From Oceanospirillaceae bacterium UBA1126 (GTDB lineage: Bacteria > Pseudomonadota > Gammaproteobacteria > Pseudomonadales > Balneatricaceae), in NCBI GenBank assembly GCA_002312935.1, contig DCAT01000166.1, forward strand, positions 1 to 21,684: 21,684 nucleotides of DNA, written 5' to 3'. The notes beneath the pieces are model-generated. The model had not been told where the DNA came from. It was given only the letters and a program-made list of their open reading frames with translations, and ran no database searches. Within the stretch, counting starts at the first letter, position 1; each line of letters opens with the position of its first letter. This document shows positions 8,501 through 16,433 of the stretch, in pieces. Both the position numbers and the translations under genes were made by a program.

Positions 8501-9099
8501 ATCAGTCAGTCTTTATTGTAGATGATGATCCCGCCGTACGTGACTCCATAAGCTTGTGGTTATCCTGCAATAGCTATAACAGCCTTTGTTTTGAGGATGC
8601 TATGCAGTTTATACAACTATTTACAGCAGACTTTCGTGGCTGCATCATTGCAGATATTCGTATGCCTAGTATGGACGGTTTAGCGCTGCAGGCGCATCTC
8701 AACATAATAGGCTGTCAGTTGCCGCTAATATTTATTACTGGCCATGGCACCGTACCCATGGCGGTTGAGGCTATGCGCAATGGCGCACTAGATTACTTAC
8801 GTAAGCCAGTAAATGAACACCAGTTATTACTCAAGATTAAAGAAGCTTTTGCCACTGATGAAGCCAATAATCATAGGCGCCAGCTAGCGCTTAAACATCA
8901 AACCCAGCTCAATAGCCTCACTAAAAGAGAACGGCAGATTGCAGCACTTGTTGTTGACGGCCTTGCCAATAAAGTAATTGCGTCTGATCTTAGTATTAGT
9001 GAGCGAACCGTTGAAGTGCATCGCGCTAGCGTAATGTTGAAACTAGAGGCAAAAACCCTACCAGAGCTTGTAAAAAGCTATCTCAAAATTACCAAGTAG
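8497..9099 (+). CDS. FixJ/NarL-type response regulator
   Basis: This 200-residue regulator has an N-terminal receiver domain with the acidic pocket Asp10/Asp11, phospho-acceptor Asp53 (IIADIRMPSMDG), Thr81 in FITGHGTV and Lys103 (LRKPV). A LuxR-type helix-turn-helix occupies about 137-195, with LTKRERQIAALVVDGLANK and ISERTVEVHRASVM. The order and receiver wording are those of FixJ. It overlaps the kinase stop codon by 4 bases and ends 184 bases before tmm on the same strand. It probably binds a promoter nearby; the tmm upstream region is the obvious candidate, but no specific operator can be assigned. Confidence 0.92.
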   Translation: MNQSVFIVDDDPAVRDSISLWLSCNSYNSLCFEDAMQFIQLFTADFRGCIIADIRMPSMDGLALQAHLNIIGCQLPLIFITGHGTVPMAVEAMRNGALDYLRKPVNEHQLLLKIKEAFATDEANNHRRQLALKHQTQLNSLTKRERQIAALVVDGLANKVIASDLSISERTVEVHRASVMLKLEAKTLPELVKSYLKITK

Positions 9100-9283
9100 T
9101 CACTGTTAACTGTCATAAAACCCTTGCTTAGGCGCCACTCCAGTCGTCACTATGCTTAAGAATATAGTTATTTTAAACAGCATCTCAACTACGGGTTTCC
9201 CACAATATGCAACAGCGCTTATTTCGGCTAGGCTAGTATTACACGAGTAAAAACTTGCCATAGATTAATTAACGAGGTGCGTC
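9100..9283 (+). other. Intergenic region upstream of tmm
   Basis: The 184 bases between the response regulator and tmm contain no convincing sigma-70 pair and no sigma-54 -24/-12 element. A TAGTAT hexamer (9234-9239) lacks a usable -35. A short palindrome GGGTTTCCC lies in the middle and a tandem GGCTA-GGCTA just before TAGTAT. A good ribosome-binding site (ACGAGGTG) precedes the tmm ATG. The lack of a strong -35 would fit an activator-dependent promoter. Confidence 0.3.
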
Positions 9284-10642
9284 ATGAGTAAAAAACGTGT
9301 TGCTATTATTGGTGCTGGCCCGAGCGGCTTAGCCCAGTTACGAGCTTTCCAGTCTGCTCAAGCTAAGGGTGCAGAAATTCCAGATATCGTGTGTTTTGAA
9401 AAACAGGATAATTGGGGCGGATTGTGGAATTATACCTGGCGCACGGGGGTAGACCAGTATGGTGAACCAGTTCATGGCAGCATGTACCGCTACCTTTGGT
9501 CTAATGGCCCTAAGGAAGGGCTAGAGTTTGCTGACTATTCCTTTGACGAACACTTTGGCCGAGAGATTGCCTCATTTCCTCCGCGTGCAGTATTGTTTGA
9601 CTACATCGAAGGTCGCGTTAAAAAGGCGGATGTACGTAAATACATCCGTTTTTCTAACGTTATTCGTAATGTTTCTTACAACGATAGCTCAGACACCTTT
9701 ACTGTTACTGCAGAAGACTTGCCTAAAAATAAGCAGTATCAAGAGGAATTTGATTACGTTATTGTCTCTAGTGGCCACTTTTCCACACCCCATGTACCTG
9801 AATACCCTGGTTTCAATCACTTTGGTGGCCGCATTATGCATGCTCACGACTTCCGTGACGCGTTAGAGTTTAAAGATAAAGACGTGTTGATTTTAGGCAC
9901 TTCTTATTCAGCAGAAGACATTGGCTCTCAGTGCTGGAAGTATGGCGCCAAAACAATTACTGTGGCCCATCGCACTGCACCCATGGGTTATGACTGGCCA
10001 GACAACTGGCAAGAAGTCCCTGCATTGGAGCGGGTAGATGAACATACAGCCTACTTTATTGATGGCACACAAAAGCAGGTTGATAGTATTATCCTATGCA
10101 CAGGTTATATTCACCACTTTCCATTTATGGACGAGTCTCTTAAGCTTAGAACCAACAACCGTTTGTATCCAGTAGACCTCTATAACGGTGTGGTATGGCA
10201 ACATAACCCTAAGCTGCTTTATCTTGGCATGCAGGATCAGTGGTACACCTTTAACATGTTCGATGCCCAAGCTTGGTATGCAAGAGATGTCGTTATGGGG
10301 CGTGTGGCCTTGCCAACACAACCAGAAATGCAGCAAGACATTAACGATTGGCGGGCCGAAGAAGACGCCTGTACCGATGACTACGCAGCCATCGCTTTTC
10401 AAGGCCGCTACACTATGGAGTTAATGGCCAAAACTGATTATCCAGCCATCGACCTAGAAGACTGTAACCAAGCTTTCTATCAATGGAAGAAGCACAAGAA
10501 ACTAGGCATTATGACCTTCCGTAACCATGGTTATAAGTCGGCACTCACTGGTAAAATTGCACCACCACACCACACCCCATGGACAGAAGCGCTAGATGAC
10601 TCTCTAAAATGCTATTTGGGCAAGGGTGAAAACGAGGTTTAA
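9284..10642 (+). CDS. tmm: Trimethylamine monooxygenase (bacterial flavin-containing monooxygenase)
   Basis: Tmm uses FAD, NADPH and O2 to oxidise trimethylamine to trimethylamine N-oxide, and in known members also dimethylsulfide to DMSO. The 452-residue protein has the FAD-binding motif GAGPSG (10-15), the NADPH-binding motif GTSYSAED (205-212) and an FMO signature FGGRIMHAHDF (180-190). The stretches SMYRYLWSNGPKE (with Asn74), FADYSFDEHFG, ILCTGYIHHFPF and MQDQWYTFNMFDAQAWYARD are, from memory, very close to the characterised Methylophaga enzyme, which is why I name Tmm rather than a generic FMO or Baeyer-Villiger enzyme. The start follows an ACGAGGTG ribosome-binding site. Upstream is the PAS/FixJ pair. 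Genes for later steps (TMAO demethylase, gamma-glutamylmethylamide synthetase) are not in the window. Confidence 0.9.
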   Translation: MSKKRVAIIGAGPSGLAQLRAFQSAQAKGAEIPDIVCFEKQDNWGGLWNYTWRTGVDQYGEPVHGSMYRYLWSNGPKEGLEFADYSFDEHFGREIASFPPRAVLFDYIEGRVKKADVRKYIRFSNVIRNVSYNDSSDTFTVTAEDLPKNKQYQEEFDYVIVSSGHFSTPHVPEYPGFNHFGGRIMHAHDFRDALEFKDKDVLILGTSYSAEDIGSQCWKYGAKTITVAHRTAPMGYDWPDNWQEVPALERVDEHTAYFIDGTQKQVDSIILCTGYIHHFPFMDESLKLRTNNRLYPVDLYNGVVWQHNPKLLYLGMQDQWYTFNMFDAQAWYARDVVMGRVALPTQPEMQQDINDWRAEEDACTDDYAAIAFQGRYTMELMAKTDYPAIDLEDCNQAFYQWKKHKKLGIMTFRNHGYKSALTGKIAPPHHTPWTEALDDSLKCYLGKGENEV

Positions 10643-10644
10643 CG

Positions 10645-11541
10645 CTAGGCGAACGCTAGCCTATTAATCAGGGGTAGTGTGCCATCAATGGCCACTTCCA
10701 CCTCATCACCAGGCTCTAAAAAGCGCATGGGGTTAAAACCCATGCCAACCCCAGCAGGGGTGCCGGTGGCAATCACATCACCTACTTCTAGCGTAATCCC
10801 TGTCGACAATGCTGCTATTAATGTAGGGATATCAAATATCATTTGTGCCAAGGTAGCATCTTGTCTTAGTTCGCCATTCACTTTACAGGTGACACGTGTA
10901 TCGTCGCTTAGTGGGCTGCCGTAAGTGGGTGTAATGGCAGAACCCATGGGGCCAAAGCCATCTAAAGACTTACCAAGGTGCCATTGGCCATGACGCTTTT
11001 GTAAATCTCTTGCAGAAACATCGTTATAACAGCCAAACCCAAATACATGGCTCCATGCATCTTGTTTAGTAATATTCACTCCAGACTTACCGATCACTAA
11101 AGCCAGCTCTGCCTCATAATCTATCTTGCCTGTCACACCCTCATGAAGGGGTATGGTCTCAAGTGGCCCAATGAGCGTATTTGTTGCCTTAGTAAATACG
11201 ATGGGATACTTTGGAAGGTCAGGGCTAATGCCCATTTTATTGGCAATTTCTAACGCGTGATCTGCGTAATTTTTACCAATGCAAAATACATTGCGTCGCA
11301 GGTATGGTAGCGGCGAACCTACTAATTTTGGTACGTAGTTAACACATGCAACGTTTTTCGCATGAGCCATTTTAACCAGTCTGTCAAAGTCATCTTGTAT
11401 GCGTCTGGGCCCATCCAATAAAGACCAGATATCTAGGCATGGAACAGCTAAGCCTAACGCCTTGCTGGCAGCATCAATATCTATTAAGGAGCCCTGAATA
11501 ACAGCACCTAAACGACCGCGCTTGGTAGTAACATAATGCAT
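10645..11541 (-). CDS. Fumarylacetoacetate hydrolase family protein
   Basis: This 298-residue protein belongs to the FAH superfamily of metal-dependent C-C hydrolases and decarboxylases acting on 2-keto acids. Visible family motifs in order are FCIGKNYADHA, DYEAELALVIGK (metal-binding acidic residues), CYNDVSARDLQ, GKSLDGFGPMGS, VNGELRQ, GDVIATGTPAGVG and LEPGDEVEVAIDG near the end. The roughly 80-residue region before the catalytic domain is as in the 2-hydroxyhepta-2,4-diene-1,7-dioate isomerase/YcgM-like subgroup. A CAGGAG ribosome-binding site supports the ATG at 11541. It is convergent with tmm with two bases between stop codons and divergent from mdh. The substrate cannot be assigned; acylpyruvate hydrolase or oxaloacetate decarboxylase activity is known in relatives, and the nearby mdh makes the latter worth considering. 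Confidence 0.9.
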   Translation of the reverse strand: MHYVTTKRGRLGAVIQGSLIDIDAASKALGLAVPCLDIWSLLDGPRRIQDDFDRLVKMAHAKNVACVNYVPKLVGSPLPYLRRNVFCIGKNYADHALEIANKMGISPDLPKYPIVFTKATNTLIGPLETIPLHEGVTGKIDYEAELALVIGKSGVNITKQDAWSHVFGFGCYNDVSARDLQKRHGQWHLGKSLDGFGPMGSAITPTYGSPLSDDTRVTCKVNGELRQDATLAQMIFDIPTLIAALSTGITLEVGDVIATGTPAGVGMGFNPMRFLEPGDEVEVAIDGTLPLINRLAFA

Positions 11542-11613
11542 GTAAATTACTCCTGAATAATCTGTATCAGTTAAATAGGCCTTTGTCGCATACCGAAGTT
11601 AAACAATGTTAGG

Positions 11614-11619
11614 TATAAT
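11614..11619 (+). promoter_or_regulatory. Possible -10 element for mdh
   Basis: A perfect TATAAT lies about 112 bases before the mdh ATG in the 189-base divergent region. The correctly spaced upstream hexamer (TACCGA at a 17-base spacing) is a poor -35, so the promoter may be weak or activated. Confidence 0.35.
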
Positions 11620-11730
11620 ACTGCTTCATTTAAGGCTCAAAGACGCATCGACGCGACATTGTGGTCTATTTCAATACCTTTTATCTGTCACTAAGCAGTC
11701 AATCAAAAGGTCCACGCTTCGGAGTATTTA

Positions 11731-12708
11731 ATGAAGAGCCCAGTTAACGTTGTTATTACCGGTGCCGCCGGCCAGATTTCTTATTCCCTTATTTTTCGCA
11801 TTGCAAAAGGCGAAATGTTAGGTAGCGATCAGCCAATTAACTTAAAGTTATTGGAAATCACCCCAGCCCTTGGCGCTCTCAATGGCGTAGTGATGGAAAT
11901 TGAAGACTGTGCCTTTCCACTAGTGAACTCTATCACGCCTACCGATGACGCGGCAGTGGCTTTTGATGATGCTCATTATTGTTTACTGGTTGGTGCACGT
12001 CCACGCGGGCCAGGTATGGAGCGTAAAGATTTGTTAGAAGCTAATGCAAATATTTTTACTGCCCAAGGTAAAGCGATCAACGACAATGCTAACAGCAAGG
12101 TTAAAGTGCTCGTTGTTGGCAACCCTGCCAACACCAATGCTTATATTGCCATGAAGAGCGCACCAGATCTAAACCCACTGCAGTTTACTGCAATGACTCG
12201 TTTAGACCACAACCGCGCACTCACCCAGCTTGCTAATCAAACTAGTGCTGGTGTAAGTGACGTGAAGAACCTATGCATCTGGGGTAACCATTCAGCCACT
12301 ATGTATGCTGATGTAACTAACGCCACAGTGAAGGGCCAGGCAGCAACAGACCTAGTGGACCAAAATTGGATCGACACAGACTTTATCCCCGTGATTGCAC
12401 AACGTGGTGCATCTATTATTAAAGCACGTGGTGCGTCTTCTGCAGCCTCTGCGGCCAACGCAGCAATTGACCACATGCGTATCTGGGCTGCAGGCACAGA
12501 AAGTGGTGATTGGACCAGTATGGGTATTCCTAGCGATGGAAGTTATGGTATTCCTAAGGATTTAATGTTCTCTTTCCCAGTGACTTGCCAAAATGGTGAA
12601 TACAGTATTGTTCAAGGCCTATCAATTGATGCTGCAAGCCAAGCTTACATCGACAAGACTCGCCAAGAGCTAGAAGAAGAGCGCGACGCTATTGCTCATT
12701 TAGTCTAA
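11731..12708 (+). CDS. mdh: Malate dehydrogenase (NAD-dependent, cytosolic-type family)
   Basis: This enzyme interconverts malate and oxaloacetate with NAD in the citric acid cycle. The 325-residue protein has the Rossmann motif ITGAAGQISYSL (9-20), the coenzyme-selecting acidic residue Glu42 in LLEITPALGAL, substrate-binding arginines in GARPRGPGMERKD (88-100), VVGNPANTNA, the catalytic Asp159 in TRLDHNRA and catalytic His187 in WGNHSATMYADV. This wording is the type 2 (cytosolic/chloroplast-like) MDH, unlike the shorter E. coli enzyme of about 312 residues. A GGAG ribosome-binding site sits 6 bases before the ATG. It ends at a bidirectional terminator. The downstream C4-dicarboxylate transporter would supply its substrate. 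Confidence 0.97.
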   Translation: MKSPVNVVITGAAGQISYSLIFRIAKGEMLGSDQPINLKLLEITPALGALNGVVMEIEDCAFPLVNSITPTDDAAVAFDDAHYCLLVGARPRGPGMERKDLLEANANIFTAQGKAINDNANSKVKVLVVGNPANTNAYIAMKSAPDLNPLQFTAMTRLDHNRALTQLANQTSAGVSDVKNLCIWGNHSATMYADVTNATVKGQAATDLVDQNWIDTDFIPVIAQRGASIIKARGASSAASAANAAIDHMRIWAAGTESGDWTSMGIPSDGSYGIPKDLMFSFPVTCQNGEYSIVQGLSIDAASQAYIDKTRQELEEERDAIAHLV

Positions 12709-12727
12709 TTTAGACTTTAGTTAAAAC

Positions 12728-12755
12728 AAAAAAACCGCCACAAGGCGGTTTTTTT
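12728..12755. terminator. Bidirectional rho-independent terminator between mdh and the amt unit
   Basis: A perfect 12-base inverted repeat, AAAAAAACCGCC (12728-12739) and GGCGGTTTTTTT (12744-12755), has an ACAA loop. The U tracts work in both directions, so it ends mdh on the plus strand and the amt/small-protein transcript on the minus strand. Confidence 0.95.
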
Positions 12756-12790
12756 AGGCCTCTAATTTAGACCTTGGTACTAATGACCAT

Positions 12791-12961
12791 TTACTGGTGA
12801 GCAATCTCAGCTCTCTCTTCCGCGTTATAGGACACAACGAGCGGAACGATAAGCATGGCCGTCATGATCCAAAAGCATACCGCCATACCCAATGGGCTAT
12901 CAGCGTAGGTGAAGATTGCTTCTGCACCTTCCCAGCTAGTAATTGGTGATGAATTAAACAT
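12791..12961 (-). CDS. Small single-span membrane protein downstream of amt (unrecognised)
   Basis: This 56-residue reading frame begins MFNSSPITSWEGAEAIF, has one hydrophobic helix at about residues 25-45 (GMAVCFWIMTAMLIVPLVV) and ends in a charged tail SYNAEERAEIAHQ. Two things support it as a real gene. An AGAGGA ribosome-binding site lies 8 bases upstream, and it sits 67 bases after amt on the same strand, before a terminator that ends this transcription unit. No basic residues precede the helix, while an arginine and several acids follow. I do not recognise the family. A small membrane subunit or regulator of the Amt transporter, or a free-standing membrane peptide, are both possible. 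No GlnK gene, the usual Amt partner, is present in the window. Confidence 0.72.
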   Translation of the reverse strand: MFNSSPITSWEGAEAIFTYADSPLGMAVCFWIMTAMLIVPLVVSYNAEERAEIAHQ

Positions 12962-13028
12962 AGGTAAATCCTCTTATTCTTTATGGATACAAGCTAAACC
13001 TAAATAGGCTTAGCTTGTTGAACTTACA

Positions 13029-14342
13029 TTATTGAGAACGAATCTCTTCTGGATAGGCAACGCCTTCCAGCTCGTTATCCATACCGTCACGTTGTACACC
13101 GTCACCGGCACGAAGGACTCCCAACTTGTTGAAGATCCAAGACAAGACATAACCTGGGATAAAGCCTGTGGCGATCATTACTGCAGCACCAATAAGTTGG
13201 CCTGTCATATTGATTGGTGGAATCTCAAAACCGTCCCAAGAGCTAAAGCCTGGGTAACCGCCTAAGAAGATACCAACAGCCAACAAGCCCCAAACACCAC
13301 ACACACCATGCACAGATACAGCACCAACAGCATCGTCGATACCCATTTTCTCGATTTGCTTAGCAGCCCAAGGGCCTAAGAAACCACCAGCAAAGGCAAT
13401 AGCGAATGCCAACGGTGGATACCATAGGTCAAGACCTGCTGCAACGGAAATAACACCACACAAGGCACCAGACATCATCCAGAATGGATCACGGGTACAC
13501 GCGTAACAACCGATGATGCCGCCAGCAACACCCATTAAGGTATTAAAGAGGTACGCGGAAAGGGTTGTTGGGCCACCATAGATGTTTGTCCAGCCACCAC
13601 CTACACCGTAGTTATACAGTACACAAGCGCCGATGAAACCAAAGAAACCTACAACGATCAACATTAAACCGGTAATGGTCATAGGTAAGCTATGCCCCCG
13701 GATAATGTTAGCACTGCCGTCTGCATTGAATTTACCAATACGTGGGCCAAGGTTAATCAACACCCCTAAAGCAAAGAAGCCTGAGATAGTGTGTACCACA
13801 CCAGATGCAACAGAGTCATGATAACCGTATTCAGTTACCAACCAACCTGCTGGATGCCAGCCCCAAGCCGCCGCCAAGTTCCAAACTACAGAACCCAAGA
13901 TAACCGCGAGCACAACGAAGGATGCCATGCGGATACGTTCAATAACCGCACCTGACAAGATGGAAGCCGTAGTACAGGCAAACAGAGTAAACGCACCCCA
14001 GAAAACACCTGTGGCTTGGTCTGCCATATTAGGCCCCATGATAGCTGACATAGGTAAGCCAAATTCACCCCAAACGGGGTCGTAGGTAAAGCCCTGCCAC
14101 ATAGACAAGTAGATTAACCAGCCAAACATATAAAACGTAGGAATCATAAACGCAAATGCGAGAATGTTTTTAGTACCAGAAGCTAACGAATGCTTTACTC
14201 GTGAAGCGCCCATCTCGTACATGAGAAAGCCCGCATGGATTAAGATCATTATGGCGGTACACCAATAATAAAATATTTCGAGGTTAGTGTTACTTAAACC
14301 CTGTAACGCCTCAATTGCTGCCTGCATTTCTTCAGGAGTCAT
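13029..14342 (-). CDS. amt: Ammonium transporter, Amt family
   Basis: This 437-residue inner-membrane protein of about 11 spans carries ammonium, and often methylammonium, into the cell. Family hallmarks align with E. coli AmtB. HDSVASGVVH gives the conserved Asp176 and pore His184, with the same 8-residue spacing as Asp160/His168, and VHGVCGVWG gives the second pore His345. The segments SGAVIERIRMASFV, TRDPFWMMSGALCG and AAGLDLWYPP also fit. The protein starts without a signal peptide and its sequence (GASRVKHSLASGTKNILAFAFMIPTFY) resembles the Amt group of marine proteobacteria more than enteric AmtB. The C-terminal tail GVQRDGMDNELEGVAY is the usual cytoplasmic regulatory region. A GGAGGGAG ribosome-binding site precedes the ATG. 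It is followed by a 56-residue membrane protein gene rather than glnK. Confidence 0.95.
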   Translation of the reverse strand: MTPEEMQAAIEALQGLSNTNLEIFYYWCTAIMILIHAGFLMYEMGASRVKHSLASGTKNILAFAFMIPTFYMFGWLIYLSMWQGFTYDPVWGEFGLPMSAIMGPNMADQATGVFWGAFTLFACTTASILSGAVIERIRMASFVVLAVILGSVVWNLAAAWGWHPAGWLVTEYGYHDSVASGVVHTISGFFALGVLINLGPRIGKFNADGSANIIRGHSLPMTITGLMLIVVGFFGFIGACVLYNYGVGGGWTNIYGGPTTLSAYLFNTLMGVAGGIIGCYACTRDPFWMMSGALCGVISVAAGLDLWYPPLAFAIAFAGGFLGPWAAKQIEKMGIDDAVGAVSVHGVCGVWGLLAVGIFLGGYPGFSSWDGFEIPPINMTGQLIGAAVMIATGFIPGYVLSWIFNKLGVLRAGDGVQRDGMDNELEGVAYPEEIRSQ

Positions 14343-14451
14343 TGTCTCCCTCCATTTTTTGTTGTTATTTTAAGGTCACTAGCGCATTAAACATGCGATG
14401 AGAGATATAAGTATACTGACACAAACGATATACTCATTTCTAACATTCTTC

Positions 14452-14481
14452 ATATTAACCATGAAGTCATACAAGCGTCAA
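14452..14481 (-). promoter_or_regulatory. Candidate sigma-70 promoter for amt
   Basis: On the minus strand TTGACG (14481-14476) is followed after 18 bases by TAATAT (14457-14452), about 110 bases before the amt start. No sigma-54 -24/-12 element was found on this strand, although amtB genes in other bacteria are often NtrC/sigma-54 controlled. An AGTATA/TATACT inverted repeat lies between this promoter and the gene (about 14410-14433). Confidence 0.45.
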
Positions 14482-14567
14482 ACACAAAACCGCCATACTT
14501 TTCCTCATTGATGGTAGGCAAAATCAGTTGTAACCCCCTATTTAAAAGGCTAAGAACCTAATTTACT

Positions 14568-16400
14568 ATGGTAGACAAAAACGACATCATTTACAGAAAA
14601 CCAAGTTGGTTGCAAAGAAATGTAAAGTTTATGTACATAGCGGCCCTTTTAGTTACCCTACCAAGTTGGCTATGGATTAGCTGGATCACTTTAAATGAAC
14701 AGGCCCATAAAGACCTGAACCAAAAGGTGTACGACGACTTGTCACTGTTTGCTGACAGCCTCAATAGTGAGCTCGAAAAATACCGATTCATCCCCAAAGT
14801 ACTAATGCTTGACGCCAGCCTTGTGGCTCAGGTATCTAACCCCAGCTTAGCAACGGCAGGCAGCCAGCCTAACCAACATCTGCAGCACATCCGCCAAGCT
14901 ACCAATGCTGATGAAGTGTTTGTCATAAATGCTACCGGCACTACAATCGACTCAACTAACCTAGATAATGTTGGTAATCGTTATGAGGATAGTCCCTTTT
15001 ACAGTTCAGCTAAGGCTGGTGGGTCAGGTGGTTTTTTTACTTTGGGCCTATATGCAGGCATAAGGGGATACTATTTTAGCGAACCTTTATTCGAACCTGA
15101 AACCGATGAAGTGGTTGGCGTTATTGTAGTAAAAGTAAATATGGCGCGTCTGGAGCGTAACTGGCTCAATAAAGCCACACCGATGCTAATTACTGACGAA
15201 TATGGCGTAGTGATCGCATCAAGCATTCCTAGCTGGCTATTCACTACTCGCTCTCCACTGACGGAGATACAAAAACAGCACATCCGCGCAAGCAGCAAAT
15301 ACCCAATGGTTTCTTTTCCTCTATTACAAACACAGGTGCATAAAAACACCCCTTATGGCCAAATTGTAAGCTTACCAAAGGCTGGCTTTAAGCGGGTGTT
15401 AGAAGTTACCAAGCGGATGCCAGAGTTGAACTGGACCATTTATGGTCAAGGTGATCTTGTAGCTGCAAAAAAGAGCGTGTATCAAGGTGTAGCCATTTCA
15501 TCATTATTGTGGGCGCTGCTACTCAGTTTAGCTTACGTGGTGACTCAGCGCCGTCTTCAACTTCTGGAGACCTTAGACCGTCGAGAAGTTAATCAAAACC
15601 GCTTGCAGCAAGCCAAGGATCAACTAGAAACCCGTGTCGCTGAGCGCACAAAAGCCCTGCAGCAAAGCAACCAAGAACTCAAGCAAACCCAGCAAGAACT
15701 CATTCACTCAGCTAAGCTTGCAGCACTGGGCCAGCTAGCCACCAGCGTCACCCATGAGATCAACCAACCATTAACTGCGATCATGGCCTCTGCAGACAAC
15801 GCAGAACAGTGGTTGGCACGATCACAACCAGAAAAAGCACAGGAAAAACTTGTACAGATAAAACATCTGGCCCACAAAATGGGCCTCATTACGGCTCACT
15901 TAAAAACATTTGGCCGCAAAACTGATGATAAAACTGAATGGGTGTGCCCTCAAACTGCCCTCGACAATGCGTTATCTTTGCTTCAGCCTCGTATCAGTCA
16001 AGAAGGGGTTGAAACTATTCTGGAGGATATGTCCTGCATACAAGTGATGGCCAATGACGTGAGGTTGGAACAAGTATTTATTAACCTATTAACCAATGCC
16101 TTGGACGCAATGCACAAAAGTCCCCGCAAGCTTCTTAGGATATACTTTCAAAGAAACTCACCCAATAAATTAAAAAAAGCCACCATTTATGTTACTGATA
16201 CAGGATCTGGAATTGATAGTGAGCACTTACAACACTTGTTTGATCCGTTTTTTAGTACCAAAGATGTGGGTGTGGGATTAGGTTTAGGTCTTACCATTTC
16301 GTACAGTATTATAAAAACTATGGGTGGAGAACTTAGTGCTGAAAACTCTGCTGAAGGTGCCGTATTTGCTATCCAATTACAGGCCCGAAATAGACATTAG
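14568..16400 (+). CDS. dctB: DctB-like sensor histidine kinase for C4-dicarboxylates
   Basis: The 610-residue membrane kinase has a first transmembrane helix at about residues 20-41, a periplasmic sensor of about 260 residues with the double-PAS (dCACHE) look of DctB (DEVFVINATGTTIDSTN, GIRGYYFSEPLF, VVGVIVVKVNM, ITDEYGVVIASS), a second helix at about 306-327, and a coiled-coil linker (QAKDQLETRVAERTKALQQ). The kinase core follows, with His396 in VTHEINQPLTAI, the N box QVFINLLTNALDAM, DTGSGID, LFDPFFSTK and GVGLGLGLTIS. It lies 33 bases before the sigma-54 activator and upstream of dctPQM, the standard dctBD-dctPQM arrangement. The start has no clear ribosome-binding site, but the next Met (residue 22) would cut into the first helix. 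The substrate is inferred from context and family. Confidence 0.9.
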   Translation: MVDKNDIIYRKPSWLQRNVKFMYIAALLVTLPSWLWISWITLNEQAHKDLNQKVYDDLSLFADSLNSELEKYRFIPKVLMLDASLVAQVSNPSLATAGSQPNQHLQHIRQATNADEVFVINATGTTIDSTNLDNVGNRYEDSPFYSSAKAGGSGGFFTLGLYAGIRGYYFSEPLFEPETDEVVGVIVVKVNMARLERNWLNKATPMLITDEYGVVIASSIPSWLFTTRSPLTEIQKQHIRASSKYPMVSFPLLQTQVHKNTPYGQIVSLPKAGFKRVLEVTKRMPELNWTIYGQGDLVAAKKSVYQGVAISSLLWALLLSLAYVVTQRRLQLLETLDRREVNQNRLQQAKDQLETRVAERTKALQQSNQELKQTQQELIHSAKLAALGQLATSVTHEINQPLTAIMASADNAEQWLARSQPEKAQEKLVQIKHLAHKMGLITAHLKTFGRKTDDKTEWVCPQTALDNALSLLQPRISQEGVETILEDMSCIQVMANDVRLEQVFINLLTNALDAMHKSPRKLLRIYFQRNSPNKLKKATIYVTDTGSGIDSEHLQHLFDPFFSTKDVGVGLGLGLTISYSIIKTMGGELSAENSAEGAVFAIQLQARNRH

Positions 16401-16433
16401 GCATCGCTGCATAATAGCCACTAGAGAAAATAC

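Noticed and set aside
14343..14567. Sigma-54 promoter or NtrC sites for amt
   Set aside because: No TGGC-N7-TTGC pattern was found on either strand in this region.
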